Of a DNA stretch of 5,168 bases, positions 1 to 4,923 are shown in pieces (position 1 is the stretch's first letter; each line of letters begins with the position of its first letter). The position numbers and the translations under genes were made by a program. The notes under the pieces are model-generated. The model made no database searches. It saw only the letters and a list, made by a program, of their open reading frames with translations, and was not told the DNA's origin. This DNA comes from HGM13006 sp964514175 (GTDB lineage: Bacteria; Bacillota; Clostridia; Oscillospirales; Oscillospiraceae), in NCBI GenBank assembly GCA_964514175.1, contig CAZEPQ010000135.1, forward strand, positions 1 to 5,168, read 5' to 3'.

Positions 1-851
1 GTTCCGTTAACCCCACCGTTGGCCGTGAGAACCAGCTCAAGGATTTGATCCCTGAGTCCACCACTCCCAAGAAGGTCATCGTCATCGGCGGCGGCCCCTC
101 CGGTATGGAGGCTGCTATCGTTGCCGCAAAGCGTGGCCATGATGTAACTATCTACGAGAAGGCTGACCGTCTGGGCGGTAAGCTGGTGTTCTCTGAGCAG
201 GTCTCCTTCAAGTATGACCTGGCAAAGTTTATGAACTATCAAATCAAGCTGGTTGAGAAGCTGGGCATCAAGGTGGTCCTCAACACCGAAGCGACTCCCG
301 AGATGATTGAAGCTCAGAAGGCTGACTGGGTTCTGGCTGCTGTTGGCGCAAATGCCTTCGTTCCCCCCATTCCCGGCACCGATGGTCCCAATGTGATGAT
401 CGCTGAGGAGTGCTATAAGCACATCGACGAGATCGGCAAGAAGATCGTTCTCATCGGCGGCGGTGAAGTCGGCTGTGAGACCGCTCTGGCTCTGGCCGAG
501 GCTGGCAAGGATGTTTCTATCATTGAGATGCTGCCTGAGCTGTGCCCTGAAACTTTCCACCTGACCCGTGGCGTTATGCTGGGCAAGATGGAAAAGTGCA
601 TCGACATCTACACCGGTGCTCGCTGCACCGGCATCACCGAGAAGGGCGTTTCCTTCATCGATAAGGACGGCAACGAGCAGTTTGTTGAGGCTGAGGTCGT
701 TGTTATGTCCTCCGGTATGCGTCCCCGTCAGGATCTTGCTGAGAGCTTCCGCATGACCGCTCCCGAGTTCATGCCCATTGGTGACTGTGTAGTTGCGAAG
801 AACGTTCGTACTGCCACCCGTATGGCTTTCGATGCTGCTGTCCGCATCTAA
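1..851 (+). CDS. C-terminal part of an Old Yellow Enzyme-type FAD/NAD(P) oxidoreductase (2-enoate reductase / BaiCD / FadH class), 5' end outside window
   Basis: The frame is open from the first bases, so the gene starts upstream; the TTG at 45 is internal, not a start. The first residues, SVNPTVGRE, match the segment that follows the 4Fe-4S cysteines in this family, so the FMN-binding TIM barrel and the cluster lie outside the window. What remains is the FAD/NAD(P) module: an FAD dinucleotide-binding motif (VIVIGGGPSGMEAA, about 88-130), an LGGKL turn, a second Rossmann motif for NAD(P)H (IVLIGGGEVGCETA, about 445-487), and the closing FAD contact MPIGDCV followed by ATRMAFDAA just before the TAA stop. 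Family members pass hydride from NAD(P)H through FAD, 4Fe-4S and FMN to an activated C=C bond (enoates, dienoyl-CoA, bile-acid intermediates, flavonoids); trimethylamine dehydrogenase shares the architecture. The substrate cannot be told from this half. It is probably cytosolic. A hairpin terminator follows 13 bases after the stop. Confidence 0.93.
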   Translation, partial: SVNPTVGRENQLKDLIPESTTPKKVIVIGGGPSGMEAAIVAAKRGHDVTIYEKADRLGGKLVFSEQVSFKYDLAKFMNYQIKLVEKLGIKVVLNTEATPEMIEAQKADWVLAAVGANAFVPPIPGTDGPNVMIAEECYKHIDEIGKKIVLIGGGEVGCETALALAEAGKDVSIIEMLPELCPETFHLTRGVMLGKMEKCIDIYTGARCTGITEKGVSFIDKDGNEQFVEAEVVVMSSGMRPRQDLAESFRMTAPEFMPIGDCVVAKNVRTATRMAFDAAVRI

Positions 852-864
852 TTTCATCTGTTTT

Positions 865-896
865 CAAACCTCCGGGCCTTTGAGTCCGGAGGTTTG
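865..896 (+). terminator. Intrinsic terminator of the flavoenzyme gene
   Basis: The arms CAAACCTCCGG (865-875) and CCGGAGGTTTG (886-896) pair perfectly over 11 bp, and a G-U and a C-G pair (876/885, 877/884) extend the stem to about 13 bp around a six-base loop. The downstream sequence is only moderately T-rich (TGCATTTATTTG), so the U-tract is imperfect. Its place just after the stop codon and before a separate promoter fits a terminator. Confidence 0.75.
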
Positions 897-930
897 TGCA
901 TTTATTTGCACTGGGTGTCAATTTTGGCGG

Positions 931-940
931 TTTCTAGAAA
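931..940. promoter_or_regulatory. Perfect 10-bp palindrome just upstream of the -35 box, possible regulator site
   Basis: TTTCTAGAAA is fully self-complementary and ends five bases before the -35 hexamer of the beta-helix gene promoter, a place typical of activator sites. It is nested in a wider AATTTT...AAAATT dyad (920-925 / 938-943). A 10-bp palindrome can arise by chance in an AT-rich spacer, so this is only a candidate. Confidence 0.25.
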
Positions 941-945
941 ATTCC

Positions 946-974
946 TTGACCGGATTTTGAAAGTATAATAAAAT
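946..974 (+). promoter_or_regulatory. Sigma-A-type promoter of the beta-helix protein gene
   Basis: The -35 box is TTGACC (946-951) and the -10 box TAAAAT (969-974), with a 17-base spacer. A perfect TATAAT at 964-969 overlaps but lies only 12 bases from the -35, so TAAAAT is the better match. Transcription would start near 981, giving a leader of about 33 bases. With the terminator upstream, this suggests the downstream gene is its own transcription unit. Confidence 0.75.
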
Positions 975-977
975 AGA

Positions 978-993
978 TTCACTTCGAAATGAA
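978..993. promoter_or_regulatory. Dyad over the predicted transcription start, possible operator
   Basis: The 16-base stretch is TTCA-C-TTCGAA-A-TGAA. It is symmetrical about 985/986 except for one C/A mismatch pair. It begins three bases after the -10 box and covers the expected start of transcription, where a repressor would block initiation. No regulator gene lies in the window to pair with it. It could be chance. Confidence 0.3.
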
Positions 994-999
994 ACATTT

Positions 1000-1006
1000 A
1001 GGAGGT
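1000..1006 (+). promoter_or_regulatory. Strong ribosome binding site for the beta-helix gene
   Basis: AGGAGGT lies seven bases before the ATG at 1014. It is a near-perfect anti-Shine-Dalgarno match and fixes the start codon. Confidence 0.9.
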
Positions 1007-1013
1007 ATATTTT

Positions 1014-2501
1014 ATGTCTTATGAATTGAAAAAAGGCGGTATGCCCGCTTATGGCATGCCCATTGCAAATGTGATCGGTGAAAAGCCCGAAAAGAAGCCC
1101 ATGGGCTTCCCTGGTATGATGGGCCCCGGAGGTCCCGGTGCGCCCGGTGGCCCTGGTCCCGGCCCTGGTGGTCCCGGCGGTCCTGGCGGCCCCAGCAATG
1201 ACCCCACCGACGATCCCATGTTCCCCCGGTCCTTTAAGATGATCCCCACCTATGTGATCGAGAACAATGAGGTGACTGCTTATCCCACCGAGCATCTGCT
1301 TGAGGGTGAGATCGGCGCAACTGAGGCAAAGGGCATTAAGTACACCACTGACGCCAAGTTTATCAACGGTATCGTGGTCAAGGGCAGCAGCAAATATACC
1401 ATTTCTGATTCCTACTTTAAGCTGGACGGTCAGGGTGTCAATGACTTTGAGGCCATCGGTGCTGCTGTTATGGCGACCGATGATGCAGAGCTTACCGTAA
1501 AGGATAGTTATATTGAAACCAACGGCGTAATCCGGCCCTGCACGGCCTGCTCCGGAAAGGCTACCCTCCGGGTAGAGAATTGTAAGGTCATCGGTAACTC
1601 TGGCCCTCTGCCCGATTACTATGATCCCACCAATCCCATCAAAGGACCCGGCATGATGGAGCCTCCCGCAGGACTGTTCCTGGGCGGTACCATCCGTACA
1701 CACCTGTCTGTGGGTACTACTAAGACCTATTATAAGGATTCCTGGATCGAATCCGATTCCTGGGCTGCTCTATCCACCGACAACGGTCGTGATCTGTACC
1801 TCCAGGCAGACAACTGCGATGTGATCGTCCGTCGTGTGGGCTATGGCGTTTATTCTGACGGCGGCTGCAACGTGGTTCTCAACGATTGCCGTTTTGATGT
1901 TGCCACCCATGGCGCAATTCTGGCTGGCGATATGACTGCCAAGTTCACAGGCTGCGACATGAAGGCCGGTAAGTATGACTTCATGGCCCATGACTTGTCC
2001 GGCGGCGCTGATTCCGCTGCTCCTGTTGAGATCCGTGGCTCCAAGTGCTATGCTGACGAGGCTTGCCTGTTTATTAAGAGCCACAACCTTCATGTGGACA
2101 TTGAGAATTCTACCCTGATTTCTCCCAAGTATGTTGTCCATGCCATCGTAAACGATGATGCCGATGCCCGTGTCATGCCTGAAGACTGCGTGCCCTACGG
2201 CAATAAGCTGTACATCGTGGGCTCCACCATCGAGGGCGATATTGTCAATGAGGATGTCCGTGAGATGTCCATCGTCTTGGATAATTCCACCGTCAACGGT
2301 GCCATTGTGGGTGCTTATGTGAAGCTTGCAGGCGCTAAGTGGACCGCTACCAAGGATTCCAAGGTTGCCCTGGTTGAAGCTGTTTCTGTCGAGGGCATCG
2401 ACGCTCCTGCCGGTGTTACCATTACCGCAGTGGCGGCAGCCGGTACAACCCTTGCTGGTGAGTATGTTCTGCCTTCCGGCGGCAAGCTGGTTGTGGCTTA
2501 A
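1014..2501 (+). CDS. Predicted right-handed beta-helix protein with N-terminal Gly/Pro tract, function unknown
   Basis: A 495-residue protein with a clear promoter and ribosome binding site. Residues 1-36 are polar, Lys-rich and Met-rich with no hydrophobic core, so no signal peptide is visible. Residues 37-60 are a low-complexity Gly/Pro tract. From about residue 110 to 470 short beta-strand repeats follow one another, each centred on a hydrophobic-x-[NDG]-[CS]-x-hydrophobic motif: for example VKDSYI (162), VENCKV (187), YKDSWI (240), ADNCDV (265), LNDCRF (289), FTGCDM (311), IENSTL (363), IVGSTI (401) and LDNSTV (422). This is the stacked-rung pattern of pectate-lyase-like beta-helices. About ten cysteines are present, including a CTAC motif at 176-179. 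The C-terminus is short and hydrophobic, without an LPXTG anchor, dockerin or S-layer domain. Such folds serve in polysaccharide lyases, adhesins and scaffolds; no catalytic set is recognised and no function is assigned. It is flanked by terminators, so it is probably monocistronic. Confidence 0.9.
   Translation: MSYELKKGGMPAYGMPIANVIGEKPEKKPMGFPGMMGPGGPGAPGGPGPGPGGPGGPGGPSNDPTDDPMFPRSFKMIPTYVIENNEVTAYPTEHLLEGEIGATEAKGIKYTTDAKFINGIVVKGSSKYTISDSYFKLDGQGVNDFEAIGAAVMATDDAELTVKDSYIETNGVIRPCTACSGKATLRVENCKVIGNSGPLPDYYDPTNPIKGPGMMEPPAGLFLGGTIRTHLSVGTTKTYYKDSWIESDSWAALSTDNGRDLYLQADNCDVIVRRVGYGVYSDGGCNVVLNDCRFDVATHGAILAGDMTAKFTGCDMKAGKYDFMAHDLSGGADSAAPVEIRGSKCYADEACLFIKSHNLHVDIENSTLISPKYVVHAIVNDDADARVMPEDCVPYGNKLYIVGSTIEGDIVNEDVREMSIVLDNSTVNGAIVGAYVKLAGAKWTATKDSKVALVEAVSVEGIDAPAGVTITAVAAAGTTLAGEYVLPSGGKLVVA
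1122..1193 (+). repeat. Gly/Pro-coding low-complexity tract
   Basis: These 72 bases encode residues 37-60, all Gly or Pro except one Ala, built from repeated GGP and GPG units with one register slip (PGPGP). The DNA is a run of GGN/CCN codons that vary at the third position, so the tract has not expanded very recently as an exact repeat. Two glycines in most triplets make a true collagen triple helix unlikely; a flexible linker or an interaction segment is more probable. Confidence 0.85.
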
Positions 2502-2509
2502 ATTCATCG

Positions 2510-2538
2510 AAAACCGCCTCCAAACCGGAGGCGGTTTT
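2510..2538. terminator. Bidirectional intrinsic terminator between convergent genes
   Basis: AAAACCGCCTCC (2510-2521) and GGAGGCGGTTTT (2527-2538) form a perfect 12-bp stem with a five-base loop. Flanking A4 and T4 runs give a U-tail in either direction. It lies 8 bases after the stop of the + strand beta-helix gene and 4 bases beyond the stop of the convergent - strand gene, so it probably serves both. Confidence 0.88.
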
Positions 2539-2542
2539 AGTC

Positions 2543-3229
2543 TCAAAGATTGTTGGGAATGGTCCGCTTTGTCACATCGCCGGGCTGGATCTCATCACAG
2601 TGAGACACGCAGCAGGTATAATCATCATCATGGGCGGCGATGGAAAGGCTCTTGCAGTCATCGGCATAGCTCATAGCCACCCGAACCATGACACAGAACA
2701 TGCCTTTGGCGTGGAAGTAAATGTGCTTACCCTTGGGCAGCTCCGGAATTAGGACTTTGTCCAGATTGTCCGGGTTGAAGGTGTGGGGGCCGGAGAATTT
2801 GGACATATCCGCATTGGGATCATCGGAATTCAGATTCAAATAGATGTTGTCTCCGTCCTCGATGACCTGATAGACAACATCGTAATTGTTTTCCTGAGTT
2901 CCCACCTGTAAGGGGGACAGGTTAATGTCCCAGCCGTCAAGCTGCGGTGTCGGGGGTGCGGGGTACTGGTAATGGGGATTTTTGCCGAATTTTTGTTTCA
3001 GCGCGTAGGCAAATCCAATCAGCAGCCAGGGATCGTGGTTGTTGGTAACGCTGTAGGTCACGGTGTCGTCGGTAAGCGCGTCCACATCCTTCAGACCTTC
3101 GAGGAAATCTGCCTTTGTCCAGTTGGGCTGCTTGATGACCTCTCCTGTGGGGATGACCAGGTCTTTTGTTTTGACATTTAGCCTTTCGCCAATGTCATCT
3201 ATGGAAAACCATTTGATCTTCTGGGACAT
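2543..3229 (-). CDS. Protein of unknown function, 228 aa; C-terminal half resembles the Csx3 fold by eye
   Basis: The chosen start, MSQKIKWFS, has an AAAGGAGC site six bases upstream; an upstream in-frame ATG (3289) would place the start inside the -35 box. There is no signal peptide or membrane segment, so it is probably cytosolic. I do not recognise it as a named family. Residues 117-218 follow the Csx3 layout as I remember it: a strand (YQVIEDGDNIYLNLN), a prolyl segment NPDNLDKVLIPELPKGKH, a strand and turn YFHAKG, a helix, a strand SLSIAAHDDD, then CCVSH and a closing PGDV. Residues 55-81 (NNHDPWLLIGFAYAL) look like a second copy of the strand-turn-helix unit and keep the W-L-x-G pattern, suggesting an internal duplication. 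The family's usual catalytic His-Asp-Arg set is not clearly kept, so ring-nuclease activity is not claimed. Residues 192-211 are rich in Cys, His and Asp and could bind metal. It is probably monocistronic, with its own promoter and a shared terminator. Confidence 0.85.
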   Translation of the reverse strand: MSQKIKWFSIDDIGERLNVKTKDLVIPTGEVIKQPNWTKADFLEGLKDVDALTDDTVTYSVTNNHDPWLLIGFAYALKQKFGKNPHYQYPAPPTPQLDGWDINLSPLQVGTQENNYDVVYQVIEDGDNIYLNLNSDDPNADMSKFSGPHTFNPDNLDKVLIPELPKGKHIYFHAKGMFCVMVRVAMSYADDCKSLSIAAHDDDYTCCVSHCDEIQPGDVTKRTIPNNL

Positions 3230-3235
3230 AAAAAT

Positions 3236-3243
3236 GCTCCTTT
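3236..3243 (-). promoter_or_regulatory. Ribosome binding site that fixes the start at 3229
   Basis: Read on the - strand, AAAGGAGC precedes the ATG at 3229-3227 with a six-base spacer. The longer in-frame start at 3289 has no such site. Confidence 0.85.
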
Positions 3244-3260
3244 CAGTTTGATTTGATTTC

Positions 3261-3289
3261 ATTATATGTGAGGATATTTCGTATAGCAA
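3261..3289 (-). promoter_or_regulatory. Sigma-A-type promoter of the unknown 228-aa protein gene
   Basis: On the - strand, the -35 is TTGCTA (3289-3284) and the -10 is a perfect TATAAT (3266-3261), with a 17-base spacer. Transcription would begin near 3254, about 25 bases before the start codon. A second TATAAT at 3297-3292 lacks a -35 box at proper spacing. Confidence 0.75.
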
Positions 3290-3327
3290 GCATTATATTA
3301 CAAAATAAAAGTATCAATTTCAGGACT

Positions 3328-3433
3328 GTAGGGCGGCTTGCCCTCAAGCCGCCGCTGGGATGCAGTTACAATTCATCAATGTTATTGCTTATTCTGCATT
3401 GTTCCACGGCGGGCTGAGGGCAGCCCGCCCTAC
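3328..3433. repeat. 106-base REP/MITE-like element: two inverted 27-base GC-rich arms, each a hairpin
   Basis: The left arm (3328-3354) and the right arm (3407-3433) are inverted copies matching at 23 of 27 positions. Each arm folds on its own into a perfect 9-bp hairpin: GGCGGCTTG-CCCT-CAAGCCGCC (3332-3353) and GGCGGGCTG-AGGG-CAGCCCGCC (3408-3429). The four mismatches between arms fall as two pairs that face each other in the stem (C-G against G-C, T-A against C-G), so base pairing is kept in both. The 52-base centre (3355-3406) is AT-richer and carries a weak inner repeat (ATGCAG/CTGCAT). There is no open reading frame and no transposase. The layout fits a REP doublet or a small non-autonomous element; a transcription-attenuating or RNA-stabilising role is possible. 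It lies 3' of the carbamoyltransferase gene and upstream of the 228-aa gene promoter. Confidence 0.75.
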
Positions 3434-3476
3434 GATTTTAAAACAGTTGATATTCACGGCGGAGAAATATGAAGAC

Positions 3477-3503
3477 ACCCGGACGGCGTCAAGCCGTCCG
3501 GGT
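3477..3503 (-). terminator. Hairpin after the carbamoyltransferase gene, probable terminator
   Basis: ACCCGGACGGC (3477-3487) and GCCGTCCGGGT (3493-3503) form a perfect 11-bp stem with a five-base loop, starting 15 bases beyond the argF stop codon. Read on the - strand it is followed by GTCTTCATATTTCT, a weak U-tract, so termination may be partial. In the + direction it is followed by AAAAATA and would not terminate. Confidence 0.55.
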
Positions 3504-3518
3504 AAAAATAGTATGTAA

Positions 3519-4517
3519 TTACGCACCAATCATTGCCACCAGCACAGCCTTAATGGTGTGCATTCTGTTTTCGGCCTCGTCAAAGACGATGGAGTGGGGG
3601 CCCCGGAACACCTCGTCGGTGACTTCGCGGATGTCGATGCCCTGGTCGATCCAGGTCTTTGCCATCTTGGTCTCAAAATCGTGGAAGGAGGGGAGACAGT
3701 GCATGAACTTTACGTCCTTATTGCCGGTGGCCTCCAGCATTTCGTCGGTGATGCGGTAGGGGGTCAGCATTTCCACTCTGGCGGGAATCTGATCTTCCTC
3801 GCCCATGGAGGCCCAGATGTCGCTGTAGAGCACATCGGCACCCTGGATGGAGGAAATGTCGCAGGAAAGGGAGATGTTTGCGCCGGTCTCCTTGGAGACT
3901 TCCGCAACCTGCTGGAGCACCTTCTCGTCCACCTGATCGATGAGGCACTGGGGGCCGTAGCCTACGAAGGTCATGCCCATCTTGGCACAGCCATACATCC
4001 AGGCGTAGCACATGTTGTTGCGGACGTCGCCCACAAATACCACCTTGCAGTTTTTCAGAGGCTTTGCAATGTGCTCCTCCATGGTAAGCATGTCTGCAAG
4101 GATCTGGGTGGGGTGATCTACATCAGTAAGACCATTGAATACGGGCACACCGGAATACTTGGCAAGATCCTCCACCACAGACTGTTCGTAGCCACGGTAC
4201 TCAATGCCATCAAAGAAGCGGCCCAAAACCTTGGCAGTGTCCTCCAGGGATTCCTTTTTGCCCATTTGAGAGCTGCCGGCATCCAGATAGGTCACCTGAC
4301 CACCTTCGTCGTGGATGGCAGTTTCAAAGGCGCAGCGGGTACGGGTGGAAGTCTTTTCAAAAAGCAGCACTACGTTTTTTCCGCGGAGGGTATCGCCCAG
4401 AATGCCGGAGCGCTTTTTGGCCTTCAGGTCATGGCTCAGATCCAGAAGGTAGCGGATCTCAGCAGGGGTGAAATCCATCAGAGTCAGGAAAGAATGTCCT
4501 TTTAAATTTACAGGCAT
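3519..4517 (-). CDS. argF: Ornithine carbamoyltransferase
   Basis: The enzyme joins carbamoyl phosphate and ornithine to give citrulline and phosphate in arginine synthesis; the catabolic form (ArcB) runs in reverse in the arginine deiminase route. All family signatures are present in 332 residues: the carbamoyl-phosphate loop STRT (57-60, within FEKTSTRTR), the DHPTQ motif (134-138), GDVRNN (163-168) whose second Asn helps hold ornithine, the DxxxSMG loop (233-239), and HCLP (273-276) with the catalytic-site Cys. DxxxSMG rather than an aspartate-binding pattern points to ornithine, not aspartate, as acceptor. It is a soluble cytosolic enzyme, normally a trimer or larger. HCLPSFHD and the length are compatible with either an anabolic ArgF or a catabolic ArcB; no arginine deiminase or carbamate kinase lies in the window to decide, so the symbol is provisional. 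It is the last gene of a tight cluster with ridA. Confidence 0.96.
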   Translation of the reverse strand: MPVNLKGHSFLTLMDFTPAEIRYLLDLSHDLKAKKRSGILGDTLRGKNVVLLFEKTSTRTRCAFETAIHDEGGQVTYLDAGSSQMGKKESLEDTAKVLGRFFDGIEYRGYEQSVVEDLAKYSGVPVFNGLTDVDHPTQILADMLTMEEHIAKPLKNCKVVFVGDVRNNMCYAWMYGCAKMGMTFVGYGPQCLIDQVDEKVLQQVAEVSKETGANISLSCDISSIQGADVLYSDIWASMGEEDQIPARVEMLTPYRITDEMLEATGNKDVKFMHCLPSFHDFETKMAKTWIDQGIDIREVTDEVFRGPHSIVFDEAENRMHTIKAVLVAMIGA

Positions 4518-4524
4518 GTGAATT

Positions 4525-4532
4525 CCCTCCTT
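4525..4532 (-). promoter_or_regulatory. Ribosome binding site of the carbamoyltransferase gene, overlapping the ridA stop codon
   Basis: On the - strand, AAGGAGGG sits seven bases before the ATG at 4517, and its first two bases are the last two of the ridA TAA stop. This suggests translational coupling within one mRNA. Confidence 0.85.
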
Positions 4533-4908
4533 ACTTTACGCAGATGCACTCGGTTTCCACCAGTGCGCCCTTGGGCAGAGCGGCCACCTGTACACAGGAA
4601 CGGGCAGGGGGATTTGTGGGGAAATACTCGGCATAGATGGCGTTAAAGGTGTTAAAGTCGGCAAGATCGGTCATAAACACGGTGGTCTTTACCACGTTGT
4701 CAAAGCTGAGACCACAGCTTTTCAGTACTGCGTCAATGTTTGCGAACATCTGGCGAGCCTGAGCTTCAATGCCGCCCTCGGCGATGAGACCGGTTTCGGG
4801 AACCAGAGGCACCTGACCGGAAAGAAAGACCATATTGCCGCAGTCAATGGCGTGGGAATAGGGGCCCACAGCGGCGGGGGCTTCCTTTGAGAAAACAACG
4901 TTTTTCAT
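4531..4908 (-). CDS. ridA: RidA family reactive intermediate (enamine/imine) deaminase
   Basis: A 125-residue protein of normal length for the YjgF/YER057c/UK114 family. RidA hydrolyses enamine/imine intermediates such as 2-aminoacrylate, released by PLP-dependent serine/threonine dehydratases, to 2-ketoacids and ammonia, and so protects other PLP enzymes. Signature features are GPYSHA (15-20) with the active-site Tyr17, FLSGQVP (28-34), the catalytic Arg103 in PPARSCVQVAALP (100-112), which binds the substrate carboxylate, the usual Cys105, and Glu120 near the C-terminus. These place it with the active RidA subfamily rather than the Arg-lacking Rid groups. It is cytosolic and forms a trimer in known members. 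It follows the ABC-F gene by 14 bases and precedes argF by 13, so the three are probably co-transcribed. The ribosome binding site AAGAAGG (4922-4916) is weaker than that of argF. Confidence 0.95.
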   Translation of the reverse strand: MKNVVFSKEAPAAVGPYSHAIDCGNMVFLSGQVPLVPETGLIAEGGIEAQARQMFANIDAVLKSCGLSFDNVVKTTVFMTDLADFNTFNAIYAEYFPTNPPARSCVQVAALPKGALVETECICVK

Positions 4909-4923
4909 GGAAATACCTTCTTT

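Noticed and set aside
964..969. Perfect TATAAT as the -10 box of the beta-helix gene
   Set aside because: It is only 12 bases from TTGACC. The overlapping TAAAAT at 969-974 gives 17 bases and is preferred, though TATAAT could act with another upstream element.
1122..1193. Collagen-like gene on the - strand (GPP-rich translation opposite the Gly/Pro tract)
   Set aside because: GGN/CCN runs give Gly/Pro on both strands. The short antisense frame around it has no ribosome binding site and no other coding evidence.
918..1703. 261-codon open frame on the - strand opposite the beta-helix gene
   Set aside because: It runs antisense to a gene with a clear promoter, ribosome binding site and terminator. 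Its translation is a low-complexity mix without a recognisable domain, as expected from the codon bias of the + strand gene.
1770..2546. 258-codon open frame on the - strand opposite the 3' half of the beta-helix gene
   Set aside because: It would start within the bidirectional terminator region, has no ribosome binding site that I can see, and shadows a well-supported coding frame.
3230..3289. 20-residue N-terminal extension of the 228-aa protein from an upstream ATG at 3289
   Set aside because: That start lies inside the -35 box of the best promoter and lacks a ribosome binding site, while the ATG at 3229 has AAAGGAGC at good spacing.
3328..3433. Possible short CRISPR array
   Set aside because: There are only two repeat-like units and they are inverted, not direct; the spacing holds one AT-rich segment and there are no cas genes. 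An inverted hairpin pair fits better.
3469..3759. 96-codon open frame on the + strand beginning near the terminator hairpin, preceded by GGCGGAG
   Set aside because: It passes through the hairpin and then runs antisense into argF; the product has no recognisable features and no promoter was seen.
3558..4505. 315-codon open frame on the + strand covering nearly all of the carbamoyltransferase gene
   Set aside because: The - strand frame has every ornithine carbamoyltransferase motif. The antisense frame is His/Val/Gly-rich with no domain, a typical shadow.
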